Positions 53,056 through 62,946 of a DNA stretch of 64,000 bases are shown one piece after another. The notes beneath the pieces were generated by a model. That model was not told the origin of the DNA and ran no database searches. It saw only the letters and a program-made list of their open reading frames with translations. The stretch is from Corynebacterium haematomassiliense (GTDB lineage: Bacteria; Actinomycetota; Actinomycetes; Mycobacteriales; Mycobacteriaceae), in contig NZ_JACDTZ010000001.1 in assembly GCF_013978595.1 (NCBI RefSeq), positions 372,001 to 436,000 on the forward strand. Reading direction: 5' to 3'. Numbering within the stretch: position 1 is the stretch's first letter; every line of letters starts with the position of its first letter. The translations under genes were made by a program, and so were the position numbers.

Positions 53056-55713
53056 GTGAGCGATACACCCGAGAACACGAAGCGACTGTTGCTTATTGAC
53101 GGCCACTCGATGGCCTTCCGCGCTTTCTACGCGCTGCCCGCGGAGAACTTCTCCACGTCGGGTGGCCAGCACACGAATGCGGTCTACGGGTTTTTATCCA
53201 TGTTCGCCAACATCCTGGCGGACGAGAAGCCGACGCACGCCGCCGTCGCCTTCGACGTGGGCCGGAAGACCTTCCGCACGGAGCGTTTCCCGGAGTACAA
53301 GGCGCAGCGTGAGGCCGCGCCGCCGGAGTTCAAAGGCCAGGTGCCGATCATCGAGGACGTGCTGGGCGACCTCGGCATCACCACCTTGAGTAAGGAGAAC
53401 TTCGAAGCGGACGACATCGTCGCCACGCTGGTCACCCAGGCGCGCGCTGAAGGCGACTTCGAGGTTGTGCTGGTCAGCGGCGACCGCGACTACATCCAGC
53501 TTGTGGACGGCACAACGACCCTGATGTATCCCACCCGCGGAGTGTCCACCATGACCCGGTTTACGCCCGAGGAAGTGGAGAACAAGTACGGGCTCACCCC
53601 TGCGCAGTACCCGGACTTCGCGGCGCTGCGCGGCGACCCGTCGGACAACCTGCCCAGCGTGCCGAAAGTGGGGGAGAAGACCGCCACGAAGTGGATCTCG
53701 CAGTACGGCAGTCTCGAGGGACTCATCGACAACGCCGACGAGCTCAAGGGCGTGGCCGCGAACAACTTCCGCGAGCGCATCGACCAGGTCCGGCTCAACC
53801 GCGAGCTCACGCAGATGGTCACCGACGTCGAGCTGCCGGTCGCCCCGAACGATCTGGAGCTCAAGCCGGCGGACGTCACCCAGGTTGCGGCGCGCTTCGA
53901 CGACCTCGAGTTCGGCGTGAACCTGCGCGAGCGCGTCCTCGCTGCCGTGCCTACCGACGGCGCGGCGCCCGTACAAGAAACCGTCGAACTCGAAGACGTC
54001 ACCATCGACGACGAGCCGCTGGACACCTGGCTTAAGCCTCGTCACGCCGACGGCCTTGCCGTCTACGTCTCGGGCAACGCTACTCCCGGGCAGGGTGATG
54101 TGGTGGCGCTGGCGATCGTCGATAAGCAAAGGCATGGCATATCCAAGCTCGCCGCTGATTTGAGCGCCGAGGAGGACGCTGCGCTCAAGCAGTGGTTGGA
54201 GTCGGACGCGCCGAAGTTCATGCACGAGGCGAAGGCGGCGTACCACATGCTGCGCGGCCGGGGCATCGAACTTGCCGGCATCGCGCACGACACCGCGATT
54301 GCCGCGTACCTGCTGCGCCCGGGCCAGCGCACGTATGCGTTGGAGGATATTTACCAGCGCCATCTGCAGCGCCAGCTCAACGTCGGCTCGGACCAGATGA
54401 GTCTGCTCGGCGACACCGCGGACGTCGACGCCGCCGCGGCGATCCTGGAGCTGTCCGCGGAGCTGACCAAGGAGCTGCGCGAGATAGATTCCTACGAGCT
54501 CTACGCAGACCTGGAGTTGCCGCTGGTCACCGTGCTCGCGGAGATGGAGCACACCGGCATCGCGGTGGACCTGGACGTGCTGGAAAACCAGCGCAAGGAG
54601 CTCACGCTCAAAGTGGAGCAGGTTGAGGAGGAGGCGCGTGCGCTTGTGGACGAGCCTTCGCTGAACCTGTCTTCCCCCAAGCAGCTGTCCGCAGTGCTCT
54701 TCGACAAACTCGAGCTGCCGAAGACGAAGAAGACCAAGACCGGGTACTCGACGGCCGCGGGCGAAATCGAAGCGCTGGCGGAGAAGAATCCGCACCCGTT
54801 CTTGGATTGCCTGCTTGCGCACCGCGAGCACCAGAAGCTCAAGTCCACCATCGAGGGGCTGATTAAGACGGTGCAGCCGGACGGTCGCATCCACACCACG
54901 TTCAACCAGACCGTGGCGTCGACAGGCCGCTTAAGCTCCGCGGAGCCGAACCTGCAGAACATCCCGGTGCGCACCGAAGCCGGCCGTGCGATCCGCTCCG
55001 CGTTCGTGGTGGGCGAGGGCTACGAGTGCCTGCTCACCGCTGACTACTCGCAGATTGAGATGCGCGTGATGGCGCACCTGAGCCAGGACGAGGGCCTGAT
55101 CGAGGCGTATAGGGCAGGGGAGGACCTGCACAACTTCGTCGGCTCGCGCGTGTTCGATGTGCCCATCGACCAGGTCACACCGGAGCTGCGCCGCCGCGTC
55201 AAGGCGATGTCTTACGGCCTGGTCTACGGGCTCTCTGCGTACGGGTTGTCCAACCAGCTGTCCATCTCCGCCGGCGAGGCGAAAGACATCATGGCCAGCT
55301 ACTTCGAGCGCTTCGGCGGCGTGAAGCGCTACCTGGATGAGGTGGTGGAGCAGGCGCGTCGCGACGGCTACACGTCCACCGTTTTCGGCCGCCGTCGCTA
55401 CCTGCCGGAGCTCAACAGCGACAACCGCGTGGCGCGAGAGAACGCCGAGCGCGCCGCGTTGAACGCGCCGATCCAGGGCACGGCCGCCGACATCATCAAG
55501 GTGGCCATGCTGCGCGTGGACGCCGCGCTGGAAGGCAAAAAGTCCCGCGTGCTGCTCCAAGTCCACGACGAGCTCGTTGTGGAGATCGCCCCGGGCGAGC
55601 TGGACGAGGTGCGCGAGATTGTGGAGCGCGAGATGGACGGCGCCATCGAGCTGCTCGTCCCGCTGGAGGTCTCCGCCGGCACCGGCGCCAACTGGGACGC
55701 CGCCGCGCACTAG
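53056..55713 (+). CDS. polA: DNA polymerase I
   Basis: An 885-aa repair and Okazaki-maturation polymerase. The N-terminal 5'-3' exonuclease domain (about 1-290) has LLLIDGHSMAFRAFYAL, NFEADDIVATL and VSGDRDYIQLV. The middle 3'-5' exonuclease-like domain looks degenerate, lacking an obvious DxE pair. The polymerase domain has motif A ADYSQIEMRVMAHLS, motif B RRRVKAMSYGLVYGLSAYG and motif C VHDELVVE. GTG 53056 gives SDTPENTKRLLLIDGHS; an upstream ATG adds non-conserved residues. Divergent from tRNA-Leu. Confidence 0.97.
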   Translation: MSDTPENTKRLLLIDGHSMAFRAFYALPAENFSTSGGQHTNAVYGFLSMFANILADEKPTHAAVAFDVGRKTFRTERFPEYKAQREAAPPEFKGQVPIIEDVLGDLGITTLSKENFEADDIVATLVTQARAEGDFEVVLVSGDRDYIQLVDGTTTLMYPTRGVSTMTRFTPEEVENKYGLTPAQYPDFAALRGDPSDNLPSVPKVGEKTATKWISQYGSLEGLIDNADELKGVAANNFRERIDQVRLNRELTQMVTDVELPVAPNDLELKPADVTQVAARFDDLEFGVNLRERVLAAVPTDGAAPVQETVELEDVTIDDEPLDTWLKPRHADGLAVYVSGNATPGQGDVVALAIVDKQRHGISKLAADLSAEEDAALKQWLESDAPKFMHEAKAAYHMLRGRGIELAGIAHDTAIAAYLLRPGQRTYALEDIYQRHLQRQLNVGSDQMSLLGDTADVDAAAAILELSAELTKELREIDSYELYADLELPLVTVLAEMEHTGIAVDLDVLENQRKELTLKVEQVEEEARALVDEPSLNLSSPKQLSAVLFDKLELPKTKKTKTGYSTAAGEIEALAEKNPHPFLDCLLAHREHQKLKSTIEGLIKTVQPDGRIHTTFNQTVASTGRLSSAEPNLQNIPVRTEAGRAIRSAFVVGEGYECLLTADYSQIEMRVMAHLSQDEGLIEAYRAGEDLHNFVGSRVFDVPIDQVTPELRRRVKAMSYGLVYGLSAYGLSNQLSISAGEAKDIMASYFERFGGVKRYLDEVVEQARRDGYTSTVFGRRRYLPELNSDNRVARENAERAALNAPIQGTAADIIKVAMLRVDAALEGKKSRVLLQVHDELVVEIAPGELDEVREIVEREMDGAIELLVPLEVSAGTGANWDAAAH

Positions 55714-55733
55714 GAATCTGGCTGGAGCAACGC

Positions 55734-55772
55734 CGAGGCGGGTAGGAACGATATCGATTCCTACCCGCCTCG
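55734..55772. terminator. Perfect 15-bp hairpin after polA
   Basis: CGAGGCGGGTAGGAA (55734-55748) pairs exactly with 55758-55772. It is 20 bp past the polA stop. No U-tract follows; it may act in both directions. Confidence 0.6.
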
Positions 55773-56065
55773 CGCACGGCACCCCGCCCACGGCCGTGAC
55801 CCCTCCCGCGGAGCCTCCCCCAGCAGCTCCGAGTGCGTATTCAGTTGTGGACCTCCCCTTGGGGGAAGGGGCCGCCGGGGATGGCCTTGACCGGGCTGGG
55901 GCTTAGATTTCACCCCTGGCCAGGTCGTCCCCCGAAAGCCAAGTGCGACCTTACCGACGGGTAAGGAAACACTCAACGGTCCCACAGGAGAACTTCAGGA
56001 TCGAACACTGCGTTAACTGGATCACACGGATACTTGGACGGCTGGCCAGCAATTAAAGGTGGTGG
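55773..56065. other. Non-coding region between polA and the YkvI-like gene
   Basis: No gene seen. It holds a CCTTACC-GACG-GGTAAGG hairpin (55949-55966) and a CCCCTT/AAGGGG-containing stretch near 55855-55872. It could encode a small structured RNA, but no known family was recognised. Confidence 0.35.
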
Positions 56066-56092
56066 GTTACGCGCAGTTCACTTGCGCGTAAC
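56066..56092 (-). terminator. Hairpin downstream of the YkvI-like gene
   Basis: GTTACGCGCA (56066-56075) and TGCGCGTAAC (56083-56092) are perfect 10-bp arms, 36 bp beyond the minus-strand stop at 56128. Confidence 0.5.
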
Positions 56093-56127
56093 GGAGTGTT
56101 TCGCCCCCGATTTGTACCCCCGGTGTG

Positions 56128-57360
56128 CTAGAGCAGGTCGTTGAGGGACCGGCGCTTGTTGTCGTCCTCGGACGACTCAACTTCTTCTTGGACCGCGTCC
56201 TTGAACTCGTCCTCCTCCAGGTTCGATTCGGCGGCGAGATCCTCGACTTCCTGGCCGTCTCCGGCCTCAACTGCGTCCGCGCGGCGCTCGCCCTCGTCTT
56301 TCAGCTCGTCGCGGTGGCGCAGGTAGGTCACCGTCATCACCGCCATGACGAACAGGCCGAGGTAGCCCAGAATCGGGTACAGGCTGTTCACCAACGGCTG
56401 GAAACCGGCGAAGGAGAGCCCGAAACCGACAACGCAGGCGATGGCGTAGGTGGGGTAGAAGCGCTCCGGGTGCTTGCTGGTCAGGCGCTTCGCCAACGCG
56501 TAGAACATGCCTAGGCAGGTGTTGAAGACCATGAGGAAGATGACCCAGGTCATGATGAAGCCGAGCACCGGGTCGACGTTGTCGATCACGGCGAGCAGCG
56601 GCATGTCCGCTCCGTTGACAGACTCCACTTGAATCAGCAACGACGCCACCAGCAGCGCGAGCATGACCGCGTAGATCGCGCCGCCGAGGATCCCGCCATA
56701 CCGGGTGCTCTTTGTGTCGAACTCGTCGCCGGCCATCACCAACGCCATAGACACGCCGCACAACGCGTTTAAGCCGGTGTGGTTAAGCGCGCCCAGCCAC
56801 CAGAACGGGGTGCCGTCGGCGCGGGCAACCTCCTGCTGGGCGTAGTCGCCCACCTCATTCCAATTCACGTCCACCTGCGTGAACGAGTAGATGCTTCCAA
56901 TCAGCACGAACACCACCAACAGTGGGGTGGCCCAGCCGATCACCGAAGACACCTTGTCTACGTCGAACCGGCCGACAATGAGCATGAGCGCGAGCATGGC
57001 CACAGCGCCGACCCAAATCGGCCATCCGAAGGATTGCTGCAGATTCGACCCGGCGCCGGCGAACATGACGAACCCGACGGAGAACATGCAGGCCACCGCG
57101 GACCAGTCCATGATGAAGGCCGCGGGCTTCGAGGCGACGTTGTAGAAGACCTCGTTATGCTCGCGCGCCAGGAAATATGAGCCGAAGGTCATGAACGCTG
57201 TCGCGGCGAACAGCATGGTCACACTGGCGAGAATGACGCCGTAGAACCCGTTGGTGCCGTAGGCGACAAAGTACTGCAGCGCCTCCATGCCGGAGGCGAA
57301 GCCGGCACCGACGACAATGCCGACAAATGATGCAGCGACTGCGAGGCTGCGTTTCCACAT
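56128..57360 (-). CDS. YkvI-like LeuT-fold membrane transporter
   Basis: A 410-aa integral membrane protein with about ten helices. It begins AASFVGIVVGAGFASGMEALQYF, the glycine-rich first helix of the YkvI/BrnQ-related group (LeuT-type fold). The loops carry GDEFDTKSTRYGG. A soluble acidic C-terminal tail of about 55 residues ends in SEDDNKRRSLNDLL. Substrate unknown; relatives are presumed amino-acid or small-solute transporters. Divergent from rpsA. It occupies the polA-rpsA gap where related genomes also carry a membrane-protein gene. Confidence 0.82.
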   Translation of the reverse strand: MWKRSLAVAASFVGIVVGAGFASGMEALQYFVAYGTNGFYGVILASVTMLFAATAFMTFGSYFLAREHNEVFYNVASKPAAFIMDWSAVACMFSVGFVMFAGAGSNLQQSFGWPIWVGAVAMLALMLIVGRFDVDKVSSVIGWATPLLVVFVLIGSIYSFTQVDVNWNEVGDYAQQEVARADGTPFWWLGALNHTGLNALCGVSMALVMAGDEFDTKSTRYGGILGGAIYAVMLALLVASLLIQVESVNGADMPLLAVIDNVDPVLGFIMTWVIFLMVFNTCLGMFYALAKRLTSKHPERFYPTYAIACVVGFGLSFAGFQPLVNSLYPILGYLGLFVMAVMTVTYLRHRDELKDEGERRADAVEAGDGQEVEDLAAESNLEEDEFKDAVQEEVESSEDDNKRRSLNDLL

Positions 57361-57457
57361 AAACGATTGCTCCCAAAACCGGTGGTATCTATCAGACTCC
57401 GCTTATGCTAGCGGTCGGGGCAAACCGGATGGACATCGGAAAGCGCCTGCGAATCAT

Positions 57458-57486
57458 TTGCTCTAGCTGGGCAAAGTGTCTACACT
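57458..57486 (+). promoter_or_regulatory. Candidate rpsA promoter
   Basis: TTGCTC (57458-57463), 17-bp spacer, TACACT (57481-57486). Transcription would start near 57493, giving an rpsA leader of about 170 nt. Confidence 0.5.
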
Positions 57487-57662
57487 CGTGCGGGCGTGTC
57501 TACGCGCGAGCACGGGGCCCACCGTAATAGGAGGGTGAGGCGGCCGTCGCAGCGTGAGATCGGCGCACGCGAGCCTATAGCACTCTAGCTGCAGGTTTAC
57601 GTGGCTGAGAGAGACGCTTCTGTCCAAACACGATCTCCTATTTTTCGGAGCACATAGAACTT

Positions 57663-59126
57663 ATGCGCACTTCCAACGCACCCCAGGTAGCCATCAACGA
57701 CATCGGTGGCCCTGAGGAATTCCTCGCCGCAGTCGACGCGACCATCAAGTACTTCAACGATGGCGACATCGTCACCGGCACCGTGGTCAAGGTCGACCAC
57801 GACGAGGTCCTGCTCGACATCGGCTACAAGACCGAGGGCATCATCCTCACCCGCGAGCTGTCCATCAAGCACGACGTCGACCCGGAAGACGTGGTCGAGG
57901 TCGGCGATGAGATCGACGCACTTGTCCTGACCAAGGAGGACAAGGAAGGTCGCCTGATGCTGTCCAAGAAGCGTGCTCAGTACGAGCGCGCTTGGGGCAC
58001 CATCGAGGAGCTGCAGGCCAACGACCAGCCGGTTACCGGTACCGTCATCGAGGTCGTCAAGGGTGGCCTCATCCTCGACATCGGGCTGCGCGGCTTCCTG
58101 CCGGCATCGCTGGTCGAGATGCGCCGCGTCCGCGACCTGGATCCGTACATCGGCCAGGAGCTCGAGGCCAAGATCATCGAGCTGGACAAGCACCGCAACA
58201 ACGTGGTCCTGTCCCGCCGCGCTTACCTGGAGGAGACCCAGTCCGCGGTCCGCTCTGACTTCCTGCACCAGCTGCAGAAGGGCCAGGTCCGCAAGGGCGT
58301 CGTGTCCTCCATCGTCAACTTCGGTGCGTTCGTCGATCTCGGCGGCGTCGACGGCCTGGTGCACGTCTCCGAGCTGTCCTGGAAGCACATCGACCACCCG
58401 TCCGAGGTTGTCGCAGTGGGTGACGAGGTCACCGTCGAGGTGCTCGACGTCGATCTCGACCGCGAGCGTGTCTCCCTGTCGCTGAAGGCGACCCAGGAGG
58501 ATCCGTGGCGCGTCTTCGCCCGCACCCACGCTGTGGGTCAGATCGTCCCAGGCAAGGTCACCAAGCTTGTCCCGTTCGGTGCGTTCGTCCGCGTCGAGGA
58601 GGGCATCGAGGGCCTCGTCCACATCTCCGAGCTGGCTCAGCGCCACGTGGAGGTCCCGGACCAGGTTGTCAACGTCGGCGAAGAGGTCATGGTCAAGGTC
58701 ATCGACATCGACCTGGACCGTCGCCGCATCTCCCTGTCCCTCAAGCAGGCTGACGAGGACTACGTCGAGGAGTTCGATCCGTCCCGCTACGGCATGGCCG
58801 ACTCCTACGACGAGCAGGGCAACTACATCTTCCCGGAGGGCTTCGACCCGGAGACCAACGAGTGGATGGAAGGCTACGACGAGGCTCGTCAGGCATGGGA
58901 GGCACGCTACGCCGAGGCAGAGCGTCGCCACCAGGCCCACACCGCTCAGATCGAGCGTCACCGCGCCGCTGCCGCCGAGGCCGCGGAGCAGGAGGGCGAT
59001 CAGGCCAACTACTCCTCCGAGTCTGCAGCTGCAGCTCCGGCAGCTGACCAGGCTGAGGAGAACATCGGCTCCCTGGCTTCCGACGAGCAGCTCGCGGCTC
59101 TGCGCGACAAGCTCGCTGGCAACTAA
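57663..59126 (+). CDS. rpsA: 30S ribosomal protein S1
   Basis: A 487-aa RNA-binding protein that helps mRNAs dock on the small subunit. Four S1 (OB) domains at about 35-105, 120-188, 207-277 and 292-364 are marked by repeats such as GDIVTGTVVKVDHDEVLLDI, GTVIEVVKGGLILDIGLRGF, GVVSSIVNFGAFVDLGGVDG and GKVTKLVPFGAFVRVEEGIE. Four rather than six domains is the usual actinobacterial form. An acidic, Ala/Glu-rich C-terminal tail follows. GGAG lies 13 nt before the ATG, an unusually long spacing. Confidence 0.97.
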   Translation: MRTSNAPQVAINDIGGPEEFLAAVDATIKYFNDGDIVTGTVVKVDHDEVLLDIGYKTEGIILTRELSIKHDVDPEDVVEVGDEIDALVLTKEDKEGRLMLSKKRAQYERAWGTIEELQANDQPVTGTVIEVVKGGLILDIGLRGFLPASLVEMRRVRDLDPYIGQELEAKIIELDKHRNNVVLSRRAYLEETQSAVRSDFLHQLQKGQVRKGVVSSIVNFGAFVDLGGVDGLVHVSELSWKHIDHPSEVVAVGDEVTVEVLDVDLDRERVSLSLKATQEDPWRVFARTHAVGQIVPGKVTKLVPFGAFVRVEEGIEGLVHISELAQRHVEVPDQVVNVGEEVMVKVIDIDLDRRRISLSLKQADEDYVEEFDPSRYGMADSYDEQGNYIFPEGFDPETNEWMEGYDEARQAWEARYAEAERRHQAHTAQIERHRAAAAEAAEQEGDQANYSSESAAAAPAADQAEENIGSLASDEQLAALRDKLAGN

Positions 59127-59180
59127 GCACTCGCAAGCTCGTGCTTAGGAAAAACTCGTAAGCACGCTGCTTAGCGACGG

Positions 59181-59220
59181 CGCCCCGTCCCCGACCAATC
59201 TGTCGAGGGCGGGGCGTTTT
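59181..59220 (+). terminator. Terminator between rpsA and coaE
   Basis: CGCCCCG (59181-59187) pairs with CGGGGCG (59210-59216) followed by TTTT. A further CTAAGCAC/GTGCTTAG stem (59123-59148) overlaps the rpsA stop. Confidence 0.8.
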
Positions 59221-59235
59221 GCTATCTTCGGCCCC

Positions 59236-59829
59236 ATGAAGAAAGTGGGCCTGACAGGCGGCATCGGCAGCGGAAAATCCACGGTGGCGCGGATGCTTGG
59301 CAGCGCTGGCTTCGCCGTGGTCGACGCCGACCAAATCGCACGCGAGATCATGGAACCCGGCTCGCCGGTGCTGAACGAGGTAGCGCGGGAGTTCGGCGCG
59401 GACCTCATCGGCGACGACGGGGCGCTCAACCGCGGGGAGCTTGCGCGCCGCGCGTTCGCCACGACGGAAGACACGCAGCGCCTCAACGCCATCACGCACC
59501 CCGCCATCCAGGCCGAGTCCGAACGCCGCTTCGCCGCCGCGGAAGAGGCGGGGGAGCAGGCCGTCATCTACGACATGCCGTTGCTCGTGGACCTCGGGCT
59601 GCACAAGGACATGGACCTCACCGTTGTCGTGGATGTGGACAAGGAGGAGAGGATCCGGAGGCTCGTCGCAAAGCGAGGGCTCGATGAGGCCGATGCGAGG
59701 GCGCGCATGGCGCAACAGATCGACGACGCCGCGCGGCTTTCGGCGGCAGACGTCGTGATCGACAACAACGGTCCCCTCGAGGCGCTGGAACCGCAGGTGG
59801 CGGCGCTTGCCGAGAGAATCAAAGGTTAG
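59236..59829 (+). CDS. coaE: Dephospho-CoA kinase
   Basis: Last step of coenzyme A synthesis, adding the 3'-phosphate. A 197-aa P-loop kinase: VGLTGGIGSGKSTVARML at the N-terminus, VVDADQIAREIMEPGSP, the LID-region KEERIRRLVAKRGLDEADAR and the C-terminal ADVVIDNNG. Its length is normal; some actinobacteria have a C-terminal GrpB fusion, which is absent here. Confidence 0.96.
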   Translation: MKKVGLTGGIGSGKSTVARMLGSAGFAVVDADQIAREIMEPGSPVLNEVAREFGADLIGDDGALNRGELARRAFATTEDTQRLNAITHPAIQAESERRFAAAEEAGEQAVIYDMPLLVDLGLHKDMDLTVVVDVDKEERIRRLVAKRGLDEADARARMAQQIDDAARLSAADVVIDNNGPLEALEPQVAALAERIKG

Positions 59830-59897
59830 TGAACTGTACTGGCGAAATTTACCGGTGTGACACGTTTCATTTACCTTGCTGCCTTAACTTTCGGTGC

Positions 59898-60248
59898 ATG
59901 GGAACGTGGAACACGGGGCCGTTCGACAACGACTCCGCAAATGATGCCGTGACAGCGCTGGTCAACGGCACGTTCCGCATGGACCAGTTCCGCTTCGAAT
60001 GCGGTTTGGGCTCACTGGGAACGGGGGAAGCGGAATCCGTGATCGCGCTCGCCGCAGTGATCAACGGCCATCTGCCAGAGGGGCTCGAGGGCAGGATCGA
60101 CTACCCGTTCACCATGGACGACAGGCAGTGGATCCGCCGCCGCGCTCAGGCGGTGATGCGCCCGGGCGGTTCCGCGCTGTATTCCATGTGGGAGGAAGCC
60201 GGCGAGCTGCAGGAGTGGCTGGAAACCTCCCGCAAGTACGCCGCTTAA
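59898..60248 (+). CDS. DUF4259-type small protein
   Basis: A 116-aa soluble protein beginning [18 protein letters not shown], the hallmark start of the DUF4259 family, with an all-helical remainder ([17 protein letters not shown]). The ATG at 59898 is chosen for this motif. Function unknown. It lies between coaE and uvrB, 66 bp before the latter, whose upstream gap holds a GCYTATCGACG motif copy. Confidence 0.8.
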   Translation: MGTWNTGPFDNDSANDAVTALVNGTFRMDQFRFECGLGSLGTGEAESVIALAAVINGHLPEGLEGRIDYPFTMDDRQWIRRRAQAVMRPGGSALYSMWEEAGELQEWLETSRKYAA

Positions 60249-60313
60249 CGTTCGCGACTTTGCTTATCGACGAGCAATGCCTCGCCGACGCTCTTGGCGA
60301 TACACTGGCCACT

Positions 60314-62413
60314 ATGGCTTTTGCTGCTGAACATCCCGTCCTCGCGCAGTCTGGATTTCGCCCAGTGGGGGAGATTGAGCGACGCGAGAAACCCTTCGAG
60401 GTCGTCTCCGAGTTCGAACCCTCCGGCGACCAGCCCACGGCGATTGCGCAGCTGGACGAGCGTTTGAACCGAGGCGAGCGCGACGTCGTGCTCATGGGTG
60501 CCACCGGTACCGGCAAGTCCGCCACCGCCGCGTGGCTGATTGAAAAGCAGCAGCGCCCCACGCTGGTGATGGCGCCGAACAAGACGCTGGCAGCGCAGCT
60601 GGCCAACGAGCTGCGCCAGCTGCTGCCCAACAACGCGGTGGAGTACTTCGTGTCGTACTACGACTACTACCAACCGGAGGCCTACATCGCGCAGACCGAC
60701 ACCTACATTGAGAAGGACTCGTCCATCAACGACGACGTGGAGCGCTTGCGCCACTCCGCCACCTCCGCGCTTTTGAGCCGCCGCGACGTGGTCGTGGTGT
60801 CTTCGGTGTCCTGCATCTACGGCTTGGGCACCCCGCAGTCCTACCTGGACCGATCGATTGTGCTGCGCGTGGGCGAGGAAGTGGAGCGCGACCGTTTCCT
60901 GCGCCTTTTGGTGGACGTGCAGTACGAGCGCAACGACATCGACTTCAAGCGCGGCACCTTCCGCGTCAAGGGCGACACCGTGGACATCATCCCGGCCTAC
61001 GAAGAGGTGGCCGTGCGCGTGGAGTTCTTCGGCGACGAGGTGGACTCGTTGTACTACATCCACCCGCTCACCGGCGACGTGATCAGTCAGGAAGACGAGG
61101 TGCGCATCTTCCCGGCCACCCACTACGTGGCCACGGACGAGCGCATGGAAAAGGCCATCGAGGCGATCAAGGAGGAGCTTGCGGACAGGCTCGAGGAGCT
61201 GGAGAACAAGGGCAAGCTGCTCGAGGCGCAGCGTCTGCGCATGCGCACCGAGTACGACCTGGAGATGATCCAGCAGGTCGGGTTCTGCTCCGGCATCGAG
61301 AACTACTCGCGTCACATGGACGGCCGCCCGGCGGGGTCTGCGCCGGCGACGCTGATCGACTACTTCCCGGAGGACTTCCTCACCATCATCGACGAGTCCC
61401 ACGTCACCGTGCCCCAGATCGGCGGCATGTTCGAGGGCGACATGTCGCGCAAGCGCAACCTGGTGGAGTTCGGCTTCCGCCTGCCGTCCGCGGTGGACAA
61501 CCGACCGCTGACCTTCGACGAGTTCGAGGCCCGCGTGGGCCAGACCGTCTACATGTCCGCCACCCCCGGCGACTACGAGCTCGAGGCCGCCCAGGGCGAG
61601 TTTGTGGAGCAGGTGATCCGCCCGACCGGTCTGGTGGACCCGAAGGTCACCGTCAAGCCCACCAAGGGCCAGATCGACGACCTGATCGACGAAATCCGCA
61701 CCCGCACCGCCAAGGACGAGCGCGTCCTTGTGACAACCCTGACCAAGCGCATGGCCGAGGACCTCACGGATTACCTGCTGGACAACGGCGTCAAGGTGCG
61801 CTACCTGCACTCCGACATCGACACCCTGCAGCGCGTGGAGCTGCTGCGCCAGCTGCGCCTGGGCGAGTACGACGTGCTCGTAGGCATCAACCTGCTGCGC
61901 GAGGGACTGGACCTGCCGGAAGTCTCCCTCGTTGCGATCCTGGACGCGGACAAGGAGGGCTTCTTGCGCTCGACCAAGTCGCTGATCCAAACGATCGGCC
62001 GCGCGGCACGAAACGTCTCCGGCGAGGTGATCATGTACGCCGACCAGGTCACCGAATCCATGCAGGAGGCCATCGACGAAACCGAGCGCCGCCGCGAGAA
62101 GCAGATCGCCTACAACGAAAAACACGGCATCGACCCGCAGCCGCTGCGCAAAGCGATCGCGGACATTTTGGACCAGGTGTATGAAGACGCGGACGCGGAT
62201 GCGTCGGCAAGCTTGAGCTCCGATGCGGCCGTCGCCGAACGCGCGGATGTGTCCAACATGGCCTCGGATGAGGTGCAGAAGCTTATCGACGACCTGACGG
62301 TCCAAATGCGCGACGCCGCCGGCGAACTGAAGTTTGAGCTTGCCGGAAGACTCAGAGACGAGATTGCGGATCTCAAACGAGAGCTGCGTGGTATTAAAGA
62401 CACAGGGAATTAG
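60314..62413 (+). CDS. uvrB: UvrABC system protein B
   Basis: The damage-verifying helicase of nucleotide excision repair, 699 aa. Motifs include [14 protein letters not shown] (Walker A near residue 60), the beta-hairpin [36 protein letters not shown], and [21 protein letters not shown]-terminal UVR motif (about 655-690, [20 protein letters not shown]) contacts UvrC. ATG 60314 starts [10 protein letters not shown]; the frame is open upstream but overlaps DUF4259. Confidence 0.97.
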   Translation: MAFAAEHPVLAQSGFRPVGEIERREKPFEVVSEFEPSGDQPTAIAQLDERLNRGERDVVLMGATGTGKSATAAWLIEKQQRPTLVMAPNKTLAAQLANELRQLLPNNAVEYFVSYYDYYQPEAYIAQTDTYIEKDSSINDDVERLRHSATSALLSRRDVVVVSSVSCIYGLGTPQSYLDRSIVLRVGEEVERDRFLRLLVDVQYERNDIDFKRGTFRVKGDTVDIIPAYEEVAVRVEFFGDEVDSLYYIHPLTGDVISQEDEVRIFPATHYVATDERMEKAIEAIKEELADRLEELENKGKLLEAQRLRMRTEYDLEMIQQVGFCSGIENYSRHMDGRPAGSAPATLIDYFPEDFLTIIDESHVTVPQIGGMFEGDMSRKRNLVEFGFRLPSAVDNRPLTFDEFEARVGQTVYMSATPGDYELEAAQGEFVEQVIRPTGLVDPKVTVKPTKGQIDDLIDEIRTRTAKDERVLVTTLTKRMAEDLTDYLLDNGVKVRYLHSDIDTLQRVELLRQLRLGEYDVLVGINLLREGLDLPEVSLVAILDADKEGFLRSTKSLIQTIGRAARNVSGEVIMYADQVTESMQEAIDETERRREKQIAYNEKHGIDPQPLRKAIADILDQVYEDADADASASLSSDAAVAERADVSNMASDEVQKLIDDLTVQMRDAAGELKFELAGRLRDEIADLKRELRGIKDTGN

Positions 62414-62428
62414 CGAAAGGAACCTGCT

Positions 62429-62887
62429 TTGCACACCTACAAGTCGATCGCTGTCGGCACCGACGGCTCCGCCACCTCCATGGTCGCAGTGCGTGCCGCA
62501 GCCAGCCTCGCCCGCGTCTACGGCGCCGAGCTGACCATCATCTGCGCCCACTACACCGCGTCCGGCTCGATGCTGAACTCCACCAACGCGGAGCTGTCCC
62601 GCGTGGACATCGTCACCGCCACCAACGCGCGCGAGATTCTGCGCAAGGCGGACGAGATTGCCAAGGAGGAGCAGGCCGGCAAGGTCAACCTGGTGTCCAA
62701 GGGAGGACAGCCCGCAAACGTGCTGGTGGAGGCCGTCGGCGAGTACGGCGTTGACCTGCTCGTGGTGGGCAACAAGGGCATGCGCTCGATGGCCGGCCGC
62801 ATCTTCGGCAACATCCCCGGCAACGTGGCCAAGAAGGCCCCGGTGGACGTCATGCTCGTGGATACCCGGGCAGAGGGACACGACTAA
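62429..62887 (+). CDS. Universal stress protein
   Basis: A 152-aa UspA-fold protein with TTG start (HTYKSIAVGTDGSATSMVAV). The nucleotide-binding signature near the C-terminus is VVGNKGMRSMAGRIFGNIPG, with GN where GS/GT is usual, so ATP binding may be altered. It follows uvrB by 15 bp with AAAGGAACC upstream. Paired with a second Usp gene. Confidence 0.85.
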   Translation: MHTYKSIAVGTDGSATSMVAVRAAASLARVYGAELTIICAHYTASGSMLNSTNAELSRVDIVTATNAREILRKADEIAKEEQAGKVNLVSKGGQPANVLVEAVGEYGVDLLVVGNKGMRSMAGRIFGNIPGNVAKKAPVDVMLVDTRAEGHD

Positions 62888-62946
62888 ACCGCCAAGGGGT
62901 ACACTAAGCACGCTAACCGCGTCGCATTTTTGAAAGGTGATTTCAC

